NCBI GenBank assembly: GCA_017631155.1
Contig: JAGBTV010000090.1
Location: forward strand, 1-43,982
Source: Oscillospiraceae bacterium
Lineage (GTDB): Bacteria > Bacillota > Clostridia > Oscillospirales > Oscillospiraceae
Length of the DNA: 43,982 nt
Direction: 5' to 3'
The translations under genes were made by a program, and so were the position numbers. Under the pieces are notes generated by a model, which was given only the letters and a program-made list of their open reading frames with translations, ran no database searches and was not told where the DNA came from. This document shows positions 16,004-27,144 of this stretch, in pieces (the stretch's first letter is position 1; the number at the start of each line of letters is the position of its first letter).

Positions 16004-18649
16004 ATGATTAGAGAATTACCTAAAGTGTATGAGCCGCAGAAAGTAGAAAACCGCATTTATGAAATGTGGGAAAAGGGCGGTTATTTTCATGCGGAAAAGG
16101 ATGTCAGCAAAAAGCCCTTTACCATTGTAATGCCGCCTCCTAATGTTACAGGTCAGCTTCATATGGGCCATGCAATGGACGCAACGCTGCAGGATACTCT
16201 CATTCGTTTTAAGCGGATGCAGGGTTACAACGCACTTTGGGTGCCTGGAACGGATCATGCCGGTATTGCCACTCAGATCAAGGTGGAAGAAGAACTGCGA
16301 ACCAAAGAAGGCCTTTCCAGACATGACCTTGGCCGTGAGAAGTTCCTGGATCGTGTGTGGGACTGGAAACATAAATACGGCAATCGTATTGTCGAGCAAC
16401 AGAAAAAGCTTGGTGCGTCCTGTGATTGGGATAGAGCAAGATTTACTATGGACGAGGGCTGCTCTAAGGCTGTTCGTGAGGTTTTTGTTTCTCTGTATGA
16501 AAAGGGTCTGATCTATAAGGGTAGCCGTATTGTTAACTGGTGTCCTCACTGTGTAACAGCGTTGTCTGATGCTGAGGTCGAATATGTTGACAAGCCCGGC
16601 AATTTGTGGCATCTGAAGTATCCCATTGTTGGAGAAGAAGGCCGCTATGTGATCGTAGCTACCACTCGCCCTGAAACTATGCTGGGTGATACCGGTGTTG
16701 CTGTGAACCCCAACGATCCCAGATATCAGGATCTTATCGGTAAGAAATGCCTGCTTCCTTTGGTGGATCGCGAGATTCCCATCGTTGCTGATGAGTATGT
16801 TGATTTGGAATTCGGTACCGGCTGTGTTAAGATGACACCGGCACATGATCCCAACGACTTTGAGGTCGGCCTGCGGCATAACCTGGAAACAATTCGGGTT
16901 TTGGATGATAGTGGCAAGGTGAATGAGTTGGGCGGCAAGTACTGTGGCATGGACCGGTATGATGCCCGTAAGGCAATTATTGCGGATTTGGATTCTTTAG
17001 GTCTGCTGGAGAAGATCGAAGAACATCAGCACAATGTAGGCACCTGCTACCGTTGCAGCAATGATGTTGAGCCGATTATTTCTGCACAGTGGTTTGTAAA
17101 AATGAAGCCTTTGGCTGAAGAAGCTATCCGTTCTGTGAAGGACGGTGAGACAAAGTTTGTCCCTGAGCGCTTCACCAAGAATTATATGAACTGGATGGAA
17201 AACCTCCATGACTGGTGTATTTCCCGTCAGCTGTGGTGGGGCCATCAGATTCCTGTTTGGTACTGTGCAGATTGCGGTCATATGACCTGCACCCGCGAGG
17301 ATGCAACTGTCTGTGAAAAGTGTGGCAGCACCCATATCGAGCGGGATCCTGATGTGCTGGATACCTGGTTCTCTTCTGCGTTGTGGCCGTTCTCTACCCT
17401 CGGTTGGCCTGAAGCAACGGATGATCTGGATTATTTCTATCCAACGGATGTGTTGGTTACCGGCTACGATATTATTACATTCTGGGTATCCAGAATGATC
17501 GTCTCCGGTTTGGAACACATGAAAAAAGCACCGTTCCATACAGTGCTGATCCACGGCCTGGTTCGGGATGACAAGGGCCGCAAGATGTCCAAGAGCCTTG
17601 GTAACGGCATCGATCCTTTGGAAATGATCGAAAAATTTGGCTGTGACGCACTTCGTATGAACATGGTTACCGGCAACTCTCCCGGAAACGACATGCGTTT
17701 CTATGTGGAGCGCTGCGAGGCAATGCGCAACTTTGCCAATAAGCTGTGGAATGCAAGCCGCTATGTTATGATGAACCTTGAAGAGCGTGCAGTTAACAAG
17801 CTTCCTGAAACAAAGGATTTGGAAATTGCGGATAAATGGGTTCTCAGCAAGTTGAACACTTTGATTGCGGAAGTTACCGAAAACATGGATAAGTATGAAT
17901 TGGGTGTTGCTATTCAGAAAATCTATGATTATATTTGGGACACCTACTGTGACTGGTATATTGAGCTGACAAAGTCCAGACTTTATGCCGATGACGCACA
18001 GAGAAAGCAGACTGCTATCCAGGTGCTGGTTTATGTATTGGATCAGGTTCTGCGACTTCTGCATCCTTTTATGCCCTTTATCACCGAAGAAATTTGGCAG
18101 TCTATTCCCCATGAGGGCGATGCTCTGATCGTTGCACAGTGGCCTGTTTATCAGCGGGAATTGGCATTTACTGCGGAAGAGAATCAGATGGAATCCGTTA
18201 TGAATGCGATCCGGGCCATCCGTAACCGCCGTACCGAAATGAATGTGCCTCCCAGCAAAAAGGCAGCGCTTTATGTGTATGCATCCAATGCCCAGATCTT
18301 TAAGGAAGGCGAAGGCTTCCTGCAGAGATTGGCTTACGCAGATGTGGTTTCTATACTGTCTGCGGAACCTGAGAATTTGGAAGGTATGGTAACGGTTACC
18401 ACGCCCGATGCAAAGCTGTATATTCCTTTGGGTCAGCTTGTGGATGTTGAGAAAGAGCTGGCACGCATCGAAAAGGAACTGGAATCTAACCGTAAGTTCC
18501 TGGCATCTTTGGAAGCAAAACTTAGCAACGAAAAGTTTGTTTCCCGTGCGCCGGAAGCGGTTGTGAATGCAGAACGGGAGAAAGCTCAGAAGACTCGCGA
18601 TTTGATCGCACAGCTGGAACAAAGTGAAAAGGCAATGAGAAAGCTGTAA
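16004..18649 (+). CDS. valS: Valyl-tRNA synthetase
   Basis: Charges tRNA-Val with valine. The 881-residue class Ia enzyme has HMGH at 53-56 within PPPNVTGQLHMGHAMD, a CP1 editing domain (about 190-330, including TTRPETMLGDTGVAV), two Cys-pair zinc-like knuckles (CADCGH and CEKCGS, about 420-445), KMSKS at 527-531, an anticodon-binding domain, and the C-terminal coiled coil (about 815-880) typical of bacterial ValRS. AAAGGAG precedes the ATG. It is controlled by the upstream Val T-box and terminated by a hairpin right after the gene, with no folC following as in some Firmicutes. Confidence 0.98.
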   Translation: MIRELPKVYEPQKVENRIYEMWEKGGYFHAEKDVSKKPFTIVMPPPNVTGQLHMGHAMDATLQDTLIRFKRMQGYNALWVPGTDHAGIATQIKVEEELRTKEGLSRHDLGREKFLDRVWDWKHKYGNRIVEQQKKLGASCDWDRARFTMDEGCSKAVREVFVSLYEKGLIYKGSRIVNWCPHCVTALSDAEVEYVDKPGNLWHLKYPIVGEEGRYVIVATTRPETMLGDTGVAVNPNDPRYQDLIGKKCLLPLVDREIPIVADEYVDLEFGTGCVKMTPAHDPNDFEVGLRHNLETIRVLDDSGKVNELGGKYCGMDRYDARKAIIADLDSLGLLEKIEEHQHNVGTCYRCSNDVEPIISAQWFVKMKPLAEEAIRSVKDGETKFVPERFTKNYMNWMENLHDWCISRQLWWGHQIPVWYCADCGHMTCTREDATVCEKCGSTHIERDPDVLDTWFSSALWPFSTLGWPEATDDLDYFYPTDVLVTGYDIITFWVSRMIVSGLEHMKKAPFHTVLIHGLVRDDKGRKMSKSLGNGIDPLEMIEKFGCDALRMNMVTGNSPGNDMRFYVERCEAMRNFANKLWNASRYVMMNLEERAVNKLPETKDLEIADKWVLSKLNTLIAEVTENMDKYELGVAIQKIYDYIWDTYCDWYIELTKSRLYADDAQRKQTAIQVLVYVLDQVLRLLHPFMPFITEEIWQSIPHEGDALIVAQWPVYQRELAFTAEENQMESVMNAIRAIRNRRTEMNVPPSKKAALYVYASNAQIFKEGEGFLQRLAYADVVSILSAEPENLEGMVTVTTPDAKLYIPLGQLVDVEKELARIEKELESNRKFLASLEAKLSNEKFVSRAPEAVVNAEREKAQKTRDLIAQLEQSEKAMRKL

Positions 18650-18659
18650 TGAATGATTG

Positions 18660-18699
18660 ATAACGCACCTGTACACTTGTGCAGGTGCGTTATTTTTTT
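18660..18699 (+). terminator. Intrinsic terminator after valS
   Basis: The stem TAACGCACCTG/CAGGTGCGTTA extends inward to about 14 bp with a four-base loop and is followed by a seven-T run. It isolates valS from the sigma-F operon. Confidence 0.92.
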
Positions 18700-18775
18700 G
18701 TGTTTCTCATTGCGACGGAATATGCTGAATCAATCTTTTATACTGTTTATGAAAACAGCAAAGGAGGAAACAAAA

Positions 18776-19093
18776 ATGCAATTTACCAGCTTTTTGGAAA
18801 ATGGCAAATTGACGATTGCTTTAAACGGTGAAATTGATCACCACTGCGCTAAGCAATATATCCAGTCAATTGCGGCAAAAATTGAAGCATACACACCTGA
18901 CATATGCATCTTGGATTTTCAAGAGGTGTCGTTTGTGGATTCGTCAGGGATTGCGGTCGTAATTAATGCCCTGCGAAATATGTCGCAGATTGAGGGACGA
19001 TTAATGCTCAGCGGAATTAGCGATCAACCAATGCGCGTATTCCGGGCATCCGGTATTGATAAAATCGTGGAAATTAAGGAGGCAGTTTCATGA
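18776..19093 (+). CDS. spoIIAA: Anti-sigma F factor antagonist SpoIIAA
   Basis: A 105-residue STAS-domain protein that frees sigma-F from SpoIIAB in the forespore. The phosphorylation motif FVDSSGIAV holds the serine equivalent to B. subtilis Ser58 at S56. The start is ATG 18776, because AAGGAGG (18760-18766) is well placed; an extended frame going upstream to 18653 runs through the valS terminator and is not credible. First gene of the classic three-gene sigma-F operon, overlapping spoIIAB by four bases. In bacilli the operon is driven by sigma-H; I could not recognise a convincing sigma-H promoter in the short gap. Confidence 0.95.
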   Translation: MQFTSFLENGKLTIALNGEIDHHCAKQYIQSIAAKIEAYTPDICILDFQEVSFVDSSGIAVVINALRNMSQIEGRLMLSGISDQPMRVFRASGIDKIVEIKEAVS

Positions 19094-19521
19094 AATTCGA
19101 TAACTATATGGTGTTGCAGTTTCCCAGCAAGTCCTGCAACGAAGCTTTTGCAAGATCAGCAGTAGCATGTTTTGCTGCACAGTTGGATCCTACAATGGAG
19201 GAACTCGGAGATATTCGTACCGCTGTTTCTGAGGCGGTAACGAATGCGATTGTACATGCTTATCCCGATGAACTGGGGACCGTTACTGTTCGATGCAGAA
19301 TTCTAAAAGATAATGTTTTGGATATCGTGGTTAAGGATAAAGGCATCGGTATTTCGGATGTGGAACAGGCCAAGCGTCCAATGTTCACAACCGGGGGAGC
19401 AGACCGAAGTGGAATGGGCTTTACCATTATGGAAAGCTTTATGACAGCCTTTGAACTGTCATCCGAGCTGGGTAAGGGAACGACGGTACATATGCGCAGA
19501 AAGCTGTCCAGGCGGCAATGA
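19090..19521 (+). CDS. spoIIAB: Anti-sigma F factor / serine kinase SpoIIAB
   Basis: A 143-residue GHKL-fold protein that binds and inhibits sigma-F and phosphorylates SpoIIAA. Visible motifs are the N box EAVTNAIVHAYP, the G1 box VKDKGIGI, and the G2 box with GMGFTIMESFM. It overlaps spoIIAA (ATGA) and sigF by four bases each, consistent with translational coupling that keeps the partners stoichiometric. Confidence 0.96.
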   Translation: MKFDNYMVLQFPSKSCNEAFARSAVACFAAQLDPTMEELGDIRTAVSEAVTNAIVHAYPDELGTVTVRCRILKDNVLDIVVKDKGIGISDVEQAKRPMFTTGGADRSGMGFTIMESFMTAFELSSELGKGTTVHMRRKLSRRQ

Positions 19522-20222
19522 TGAATCAAGAAGAATTGATTCGACTATCCCAAGCCGGGGATAAAGATGCTTCGGAGCGTCTTATAACCGAAAATACAGG
19601 ACTAATTTGGTCGGTAGCACGACGGTATTTAGGACGGGGAACAGAGGCAGATGATCTTTATCAGCTTGGTTGTCTTGGTTTTCTTAAAGCCGTAGATGGC
19701 TTTGATCTCAATTTTGGAACACAATTTTCAACCTACGCTGTCCCAAAGATCGCCGGTGAAATTCGGCGGTTTCTCCGTGATGACGGAACAATTAAAGTAT
19801 CACGAACGGTAAAAGAGCACGCTGTAACAATTCGTACCGCACGAAACCAACTGATTGTGAGCCTTGGACGAGAACCCACCATCACTGAGATCAGTGAAAA
19901 GACTGGTTTTTCTCCGGAAGAAATCGCGATTGCCGAAACAGCAACGGCTGCAACAGAGTCCATCCAAAAGGAAAATGGTGAAGATGGGTTTTCCCTTGAG
20001 GATATTCTGACTGACACCGAATCAGAAGAAAAGATTGTCGAGAAAATATCGTTGCGTCAGGCGATAGAAAAACTTCAGGAGCGAGATGCCACAGTAATCA
20101 AGCTCCGTTATTTCCACGGGTTGACCCAGGAACGTGTAGCCAAAGTGTTATGCGTCAGTCAAGTTCAAGTATCACGCATTGAGAAAAAAGCACTGCAGGC
20201 TTTAAGAGATCTCATGATGTAA
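19518..20222 (+). CDS. sigF: RNA polymerase sigma factor sigma-F
   Basis: A sporulation sigma-70 family factor, the first forespore-specific sigma. The 234-residue protein has region 2 (DDLYQLGCLGFLKAVDGFD...STYAVPKIAGEIRRFLRD), region 3 (VSRTVKEHA) and region 4 with a helix-turn-helix (LTQERVAKVLCVSQVQVSRIEKKA). Start is at the first of two adjacent ATGs (19518 or 19521). Last gene of spoIIAA-spoIIAB-sigF. No spoVA genes follow. Confidence 0.95.
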   Translation: MMNQEELIRLSQAGDKDASERLITENTGLIWSVARRYLGRGTEADDLYQLGCLGFLKAVDGFDLNFGTQFSTYAVPKIAGEIRRFLRDDGTIKVSRTVKEHAVTIRTARNQLIVSLGREPTITEISEKTGFSPEEIAIAETATAATESIQKENGEDGFSLEDILTDTESEEKIVEKISLRQAIEKLQERDATVIKLRYFHGLTQERVAKVLCVSQVQVSRIEKKALQALRDLMM

Positions 20223-20252
20223 AAACATTTGTCAGAATGCTGCTGATTTCTA

Positions 20253-20281
20253 TTTACCTTTTGAGAGAAATACGATATAAT
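20253..20281 (+). promoter_or_regulatory. Promoter of pcrA
   Basis: TTTACC (20253-20258) and a perfect TATAAT (20276-20281) with a 17-base spacer. The -10 overlaps an upstream in-frame ATG at 20280, which supports a start for pcrA further downstream. Confidence 0.65.
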
Positions 20282-20309
20282 GAAGAAAAATATAAAGTCA
20301 GGTGCAGTT

Positions 20310-22724
20310 ATGACAGAAGATTTGAATGTTCGTTTTTTTAAAGCGCGTCAATCCTATATTGCAAGTCAGTTTTCTCACTTAAATAATATGCAAAAGCAGG
20401 CCGTTCTTTCAACGGACGGCCCGCTTTTGCTGCTTGCAGGTGCTGGCAGTGGAAAAACCACGGTTCTAATCAATAGAATTGAGAACCTGATTCGTTTCGG
20501 TAATGCCAGTGAAAGTGTGTTAATTCCGGACACAATTACGGAAGAGGATGTTATCTTCCTGGAATCACTTGCTGGCGAAATATCTCCCTATGACCGTCAG
20601 AGAGCGGATTGGCTTTGTGCGCACGAACCTGCTGCGCCCTGGAATATCCTAGCCATTACATTTACCAATAAGGCGGCCAATGAGTTGAAGGATCGTTTAA
20701 TTGCCAAGCTGGGAGATGAAGCTCGGGATATATGGGCAATGACATTCCACAGCGCCTGTTGCCGCATTTTACGGCGAGATATTGAGCGCCTTGGATTTAC
20801 CCGTAGCTTTACGATTTATGATACATCGGACTCTGAGCGGGTTATGAAGGATATCATCAAGGATATGGGGTTAGATGATAAAACATTCCCTGCAAAATAT
20901 GTACTTAGTATCATCAGCCGTGAAAAAGATAAAATGGTTTCCCCGGATGAGTTGTTGGATCGTGCCGAAAATATAGGGGATATGCGTATGCTCCCTGTGG
21001 CTAGAGCATACAAAAAATATCAGAAAAGACTTCGGGATAATAATGCGCTGGACTTTGACGACATTATTCTATACACGGTTATGTTACTTCAAGAGCACGA
21101 TGATGTCCGCACTTATTATCAACGAAAGTTCCGCTATGTACTTGTCGATGAGTACCAAGATACGAACTACCTTCAGTACCGGTTAACATCTTTGCTATCC
21201 GGCGGTTATGAGAATATCTGCGTGGTAGGTGACGATGATCAGAGCATTTATCGTTTTCGTGGGGCAACTATTGAGAATATTTTAAATTTCGAGAAGCAAT
21301 ATAAAACCTGCCGTACTATTCGATTGGAACAAAACTATCGTTCTACACAAGCGATCTTAAATGCAGCAAATGCTGTAATTGCCCATAATATCGGAAGAAA
21401 AGGCAAGCGCTTATGGACAGCAAATGATGCCGGTCAGCCCATTGTTATTTATGAAGCAGCTGATGAATCTGCGGAAGCATCTTTTGTTGCCAATGAAATC
21501 ATTAAACAGTCCAAGGGTAGAGGTTTTCAAAAATTTGCGGTTCTTTATCGCACAAATGCCCAGTCTAACGCCTTGGAATATGCCATGAAACGAAACGGTA
21601 TTCCATATCGCATTATTGGCGGTACACGGTTTTTTGATCGTGCGGAAGTCAAGGATATGTTGGCTTATTTGTGCGTGATCGATAACCGCTCTGATGATCT
21701 TCGTCTGAGGCGTATTATTAACAATCCTCCTCGAGGCATAGGTGCAAAGTCTTTGGAAACTGCGGAGCGTTTGGCACAAGCGGAAGGTGTTTCTTTGTAT
21801 CATGTCGTATCCGATCCGCATTCCTATGCACCCCTCGAAAAGCCGGCTGGGAAATTTCTGCAGTTTTCTGCGTTAATTGAGGAAATGGCCCAACTCTTGG
21901 AAGATGGGATGAGTCTGTCGGATTTTTATGAAGAACTGATTATCCGTAGCGGCTATCAGGATATGCTACAAGCTAAGGACACAGAAGAGCATCGTAGCAG
22001 ATTAGAAAACGTTCGGGAATTAAAATCCAGTATCCGTTCTTATGAAACAAACGCCATAGAAAATGGAGAAATTCCGAGCCTTTCCGGTTTTTTGGCAGAA
22101 ATTGCCCTTTATACAGATTTGGAACAGTATAATGAAGGGGACGATGCTGTTGTCATGATGACAATGCACTCCTCTAAGGGTTTGGAATTCCCGCATGTTT
22201 TCCTGGTTGGCCTTGAGGACGGACTATTCCCCGGAATGCGCGCCATTGGCGATCGGGAGGAAATGGAAGAAGAGCGTCGGCTGTGCTATGTAGCCATTAC
22301 CCGCGCGAAGAAAACATTAACTATATGTCATGCAAGACAGCGTATGATTTTCGGTCGCACCTCTGCAGCTCTGCCATCCAGGTTCTTAAAGGAGTTGCCC
22401 GAATCCGAAATTCTCAAAAAGGGAAGTACCGTTTCGGTTTACTTGCAAAACACGGGATTTGGTTCTGTAAGTTCTCCCCGGCATTCTGCTGTTTCGCAAT
22501 CTGTTCAGTACAGCTCTTTTGTCAATACATGCAATTCGAGCAATAATATAAAGATTCTTGATCTTTCCAAAGGTGACATGGTACAACATACTGCTTTTGG
22601 CAGAGGTATGGTCTTATCTGTCATGAAAATGGGCGGCGATGCGCTTTTAGAAGTGGCCTTTGATAAGATTGGAACAAAGAAATTAATGGCAAAAACGGCA
22701 TCCGCACATATGAAAAAGCTGTGA
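20310..22724 (+). CDS. pcrA: ATP-dependent DNA helicase PcrA/UvrD
   Basis: An SF1A 3'-5' DNA helicase acting in nucleotide excision repair, replication-fork upkeep and displacement of RecA. The 804-residue protein has a Q-motif (NNMQKQAV), Walker A AGAGSGKT (43-50), motif Ia (ITFTNKAANEL), Walker B VLVDEYQDTN, motif III DDQSIYRFRGA, motif IV LEQNYRS, motif V TMHSSKGLEFPHVF and motif VI YVAITRAKKTL, plus a C-terminal UvrD-Tudor-like region. About 45 extra residues lie between motifs I and Ia. I start at ATG 20310, since the ATG at 20280 lies in the promoter -10. It is followed by yunB. Confidence 0.95.
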   Translation: MTEDLNVRFFKARQSYIASQFSHLNNMQKQAVLSTDGPLLLLAGAGSGKTTVLINRIENLIRFGNASESVLIPDTITEEDVIFLESLAGEISPYDRQRADWLCAHEPAAPWNILAITFTNKAANELKDRLIAKLGDEARDIWAMTFHSACCRILRRDIERLGFTRSFTIYDTSDSERVMKDIIKDMGLDDKTFPAKYVLSIISREKDKMVSPDELLDRAENIGDMRMLPVARAYKKYQKRLRDNNALDFDDIILYTVMLLQEHDDVRTYYQRKFRYVLVDEYQDTNYLQYRLTSLLSGGYENICVVGDDDQSIYRFRGATIENILNFEKQYKTCRTIRLEQNYRSTQAILNAANAVIAHNIGRKGKRLWTANDAGQPIVIYEAADESAEASFVANEIIKQSKGRGFQKFAVLYRTNAQSNALEYAMKRNGIPYRIIGGTRFFDRAEVKDMLAYLCVIDNRSDDLRLRRIINNPPRGIGAKSLETAERLAQAEGVSLYHVVSDPHSYAPLEKPAGKFLQFSALIEEMAQLLEDGMSLSDFYEELIIRSGYQDMLQAKDTEEHRSRLENVRELKSSIRSYETNAIENGEIPSLSGFLAEIALYTDLEQYNEGDDAVVMMTMHSSKGLEFPHVFLVGLEDGLFPGMRAIGDREEMEEERRLCYVAITRAKKTLTICHARQRMIFGRTSAALPSRFLKELPESEILKKGSTVSVYLQNTGFGSVSSPRHSAVSQSVQYSSFVNTCNSSNNIKILDLSKGDMVQHTAFGRGMVLSVMKMGGDALLEVAFDKIGTKKLMAKTASAHMKKL

Positions 22725-22767
22725 TACTCTTTCCCGGTTGTTGCATAGAATCCACCGGGGTGATTTT

Positions 22768-25366
<2,599 letters not shown>

Positions 25367-25367
25367 A

Positions 25368-25393
25368 AAGAGGTCGGTGTTAACCGACCTCTT
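25368..25393. terminator. Hairpin terminator downstream of ligA
   Basis: A perfect 11-bp stem, AAGAGGTCGGT (25368-25378) with ACCGACCTCTT (25383-25393), and a GTTA loop. There is no long T run on the + strand, so efficiency is uncertain. It lies between ligA and a convergent small gene. Confidence 0.7.
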
Positions 25394-25431
25394 AGACTGT
25401 AGCCCCCTATAACAATGCAGTACAGGGGAAT

Positions 25432-25608
25432 TTACATATCAGACTCTTGGGTAATTTTTGCAGTTACCGATTGTACTGCGTCTTCTACTTTGTCGGCTGC
25501 TTTATTCACAAGCTTCCTTGCGGCACTTTGTTTTGGCAGCATCATGGCTGCCACAGCTCCGGCAGCAGCGCCGATACCCATGGTCAATACGACATTTCTC
25601 ATTTTCAT
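25432..25608 (-). CDS. Small YtxH-like membrane protein
   Basis: A 58-residue protein. The start ATG is preceded by GGGAGGG with 8-base spacing. Residues about 5-25 (VVLTMGIGAAAGAVAAMM) form a short glycine/alanine-rich membrane helix, followed by an amphipathic Lys/Asp/Val helix (RKLVNKAADKVEDAVQSV). This layout is that of YtxH-domain proteins (general-stress family of unknown function). The frame is intact and the ribosome binding site is good, so I judge it real. It is divergent from the PyrF-like gene and convergent with ligA. Confidence 0.75.
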   Translation of the reverse strand: MKMRNVVLTMGIGAAAGAVAAMMLPKQSAARKLVNKAADKVEDAVQSVTAKITQESDM

Positions 25609-25701
25609 ATTATTTCCCTCCCTTCAAGATTAGTATGCCCGTTGGAACGGTATTTTTGTTGTATCAAGATCGTTTTTTGATGAAAACTGTTGGAAAAACG
25701 G

Positions 25702-25730
25702 TTGAATTTGGATATCTTGTTATTTATAAT
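25702..25730 (+). promoter_or_regulatory. Promoter of the PyrF-like gene
   Basis: TTGAAT (25702-25707), a 17-base spacer, and TATAAT (25725-25730), about 30 bases before the start codon. Confidence 0.75.
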
Positions 25731-25759
25731 ATAATTATAAAAACAGGGGAGGGATATTT

Positions 25760-26629
25760 ATGTCGATCGATCAGCTGCATAATCGTATTCGTAAGCTTAA
25801 GAACCCATCCATGGTTAGCTTTGAAATAAATCCTAATGATTTACCGCCACATTTATTGGAACAAGAAGGCACAATCCCCAAATCATACGAAAGATTTTGT
25901 CATGAATTACTAAACGAATTAAAAGATGCCGTACCTGCTGTGCGTTTTTCTTCAAGCATCTTTTTTATGATGGGGGAGATGGGATGCGAAATTCTGTCCA
26001 ATCTTCTTCGGGAAGCAAAAGATCTTGGGTATTATGTAGTTTTGGACGCACCGGAAATCTTATCACCTTTAAGTGCAGAGTTTACCGCAGGTGCTCTTGA
26101 TTCAAATAATAACTGTGATGCAATGATTGTTTCACCTTACATCGGTAGTGATGCCTTAAAGCCTTTTTTACCTGTTTGCAAATCGAGGGAAAACGCGCTT
26201 TTTGCAGTTGTGAGATCTCCTAATAAATCTGCATCTGAGCTGCAGGATCTGCAATTTGGAACAAGGCAGGCCCATGTTGCAACCGCAGACATCATATCTC
26301 GACACGGAGAATCCATGGTTGGCAAATGCGGTTATTCACAAATTGGCGCATTGGTCAGTGCAGGTAATCCAGATGTTCTCCGTAGTCTCCGCATGAAATA
26401 TCCGCGGTGCTTCTTCCTTGTAGATGGAATAGATTATCCTAGCGGAAACAGTAAAAATTGCAGCTTTGCCTTTGATAAATTCGGTTATGGCGCAATTGTT
26501 TGTGCCGGAACATCTGTAACAGCCGCTTGGAAAGAAACCGAAAGCAATGGTCAGGACTACCTTTTGCATGCTGTTCGCTCGGTGGATAAATTAAAGCGAA
26601 ATTTAACGCGATATGTAAGTGTTTTGTAA
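25760..26629 (+). CDS. Degenerate orotidine 5'-phosphate decarboxylase-like protein
   Basis: A 289-residue protein whose layout follows group II PyrF: an N-terminal INPNDLPP in place of the substrate-binding DPDPxxLP, VSPYIGSDALKPFLPVC, VVRSPNKSASELQDLQ and a C-terminal GAIVCAGTSV. The catalytic DxKxxD signature is lost: D96 remains, but the lysine is P98 and the second aspartate is L101 (VVLDAPEILSPLSAE). The glycine-rich phosphate loop is also altered. I infer a PyrF-fold protein that no longer decarboxylates OMP. GGGGAGGG precedes the ATG, and it has its own promoter and terminator. No pyr genes are near. The exact role is unknown. Confidence 0.7.
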   Translation: MSIDQLHNRIRKLKNPSMVSFEINPNDLPPHLLEQEGTIPKSYERFCHELLNELKDAVPAVRFSSSIFFMMGEMGCEILSNLLREAKDLGYYVVLDAPEILSPLSAEFTAGALDSNNNCDAMIVSPYIGSDALKPFLPVCKSRENALFAVVRSPNKSASELQDLQFGTRQAHVATADIISRHGESMVGKCGYSQIGALVSAGNPDVLRSLRMKYPRCFFLVDGIDYPSGNSKNCSFAFDKFGYGAIVCAGTSVTAAWKETESNGQDYLLHAVRSVDKLKRNLTRYVSVL

Positions 26630-26640
26630 ACACCGATATG

Positions 26641-26663
26641 TAAGTCAGGTAACACCTGACTTA
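26641..26663. terminator. Bidirectional hairpin between PyrF-like and lipoprotein genes
   Basis: A perfect 10-bp inverted repeat, TAAGTCAGGT/ACCTGACTTA, with an AAC loop. It separates two convergent genes and includes the stop codon of the lipoprotein gene. It has no strong T run. Confidence 0.65.
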
Positions 26664-26963
26664 TCGACGTGGAATCATACGATCTCTATTTCTGGATTCA
26701 CTGTTCATGGTTCCGTCTTCGGAAGAATCACTGCCATTGGTAAAATCGTTACCGGTATCCATGGTGCTATCCGGAATCGTGGTGTGCATGGTAGGCTCTG
26801 TGCTGGGTCGTGTTGCCTGGGTGGATGTGCTGGGAACGATGCCTGCATCTGTAGTATTATTTACAGTGGGGTCGCCGGGATTTTCGCCTGTCTGTCTACG
26901 GCAGCCGGCAAACATAGAAAGAATAACTACCGCAGACAGCAGCAATACAATAAGCTTTTTCAT
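26661..26963 (-). CDS. Small Ser/Thr-rich lipoprotein
   Basis: A 100-residue protein. A lipoprotein signal peptide (MKKLIVLLLSAVVILSMFAGC) places the lipidated cysteine at C21. The mature part is low complexity, rich in Thr, Ser, Pro, Asp and Asn (about 25-85), ending in a basic SRNRDRMIPRR tail. I start at the ATG at 26963, which has AGGAGG properly placed; the longer frame upstream lacks a ribosome binding site and a signal peptide. No domain is recognised. It may be a surface-exposed spacer or linker protein (guess). Confidence 0.72.
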   Translation of the reverse strand: MKKLIVLLLSAVVILSMFAGCRRQTGENPGDPTVNNTTDAGIVPSTSTQATRPSTEPTMHTTIPDSTMDTGNDFTNGSDSSEDGTMNSESRNRDRMIPRR

Positions 26964-27077
26964 ATTTTTCCTCCTGTTGTTGATTACATTGCTAGTATTT
27001 CCTTTCATCGGATAATTAGACTGGAAATGCAATCCAGTAATACTTTCAAAAATTTCAACAAATTTAGAGGAATGCCA

Positions 27078-27106
27078 TTGCTATTTCAAAGAAAATATAA
27101 TATAAT
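27078..27106 (+). promoter_or_regulatory. Promoter of the ferredoxin gene
   Basis: TTGCTA (27078-27083), a 17-base spacer and TATAAT (27101-27106), about 40 bases before the ATG. Confidence 0.68.
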
Positions 27107-27144
27107 ACATTAGATAAAATACATATAAAGGAGTGACCTTTGGG

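Noticed and set aside
16997..18676. A 559-residue frame on the - strand opposite valS
   Set aside because: Antisense shadow produced by codon bias of valS.
18653..18775. Extended N terminus for spoIIAA
   Set aside because: It runs through the valS terminator. AAGGAGG marks the start at 18776.
18700..18776. Sigma-H promoter for the spoIIA operon
   Set aside because: GCTGAATCA at 18724 resembles a sigma-H -10, but no AGGA-type -35 lies at the right distance.
25415..25829. Frames of 72-123 residues on the + strand between ligA and the PyrF-like gene
   Set aside because: They are shadows of the - strand YtxH-like gene or overlap the PyrF-like start. None has a ribosome binding site that matches.
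26619..27113. A 164-residue frame on the + strand opposite the small lipoprotein
   Set aside because: The - strand frame has a lipoprotein signal and AGGAGG. The + frame has neither a domain nor a ribosome binding site.
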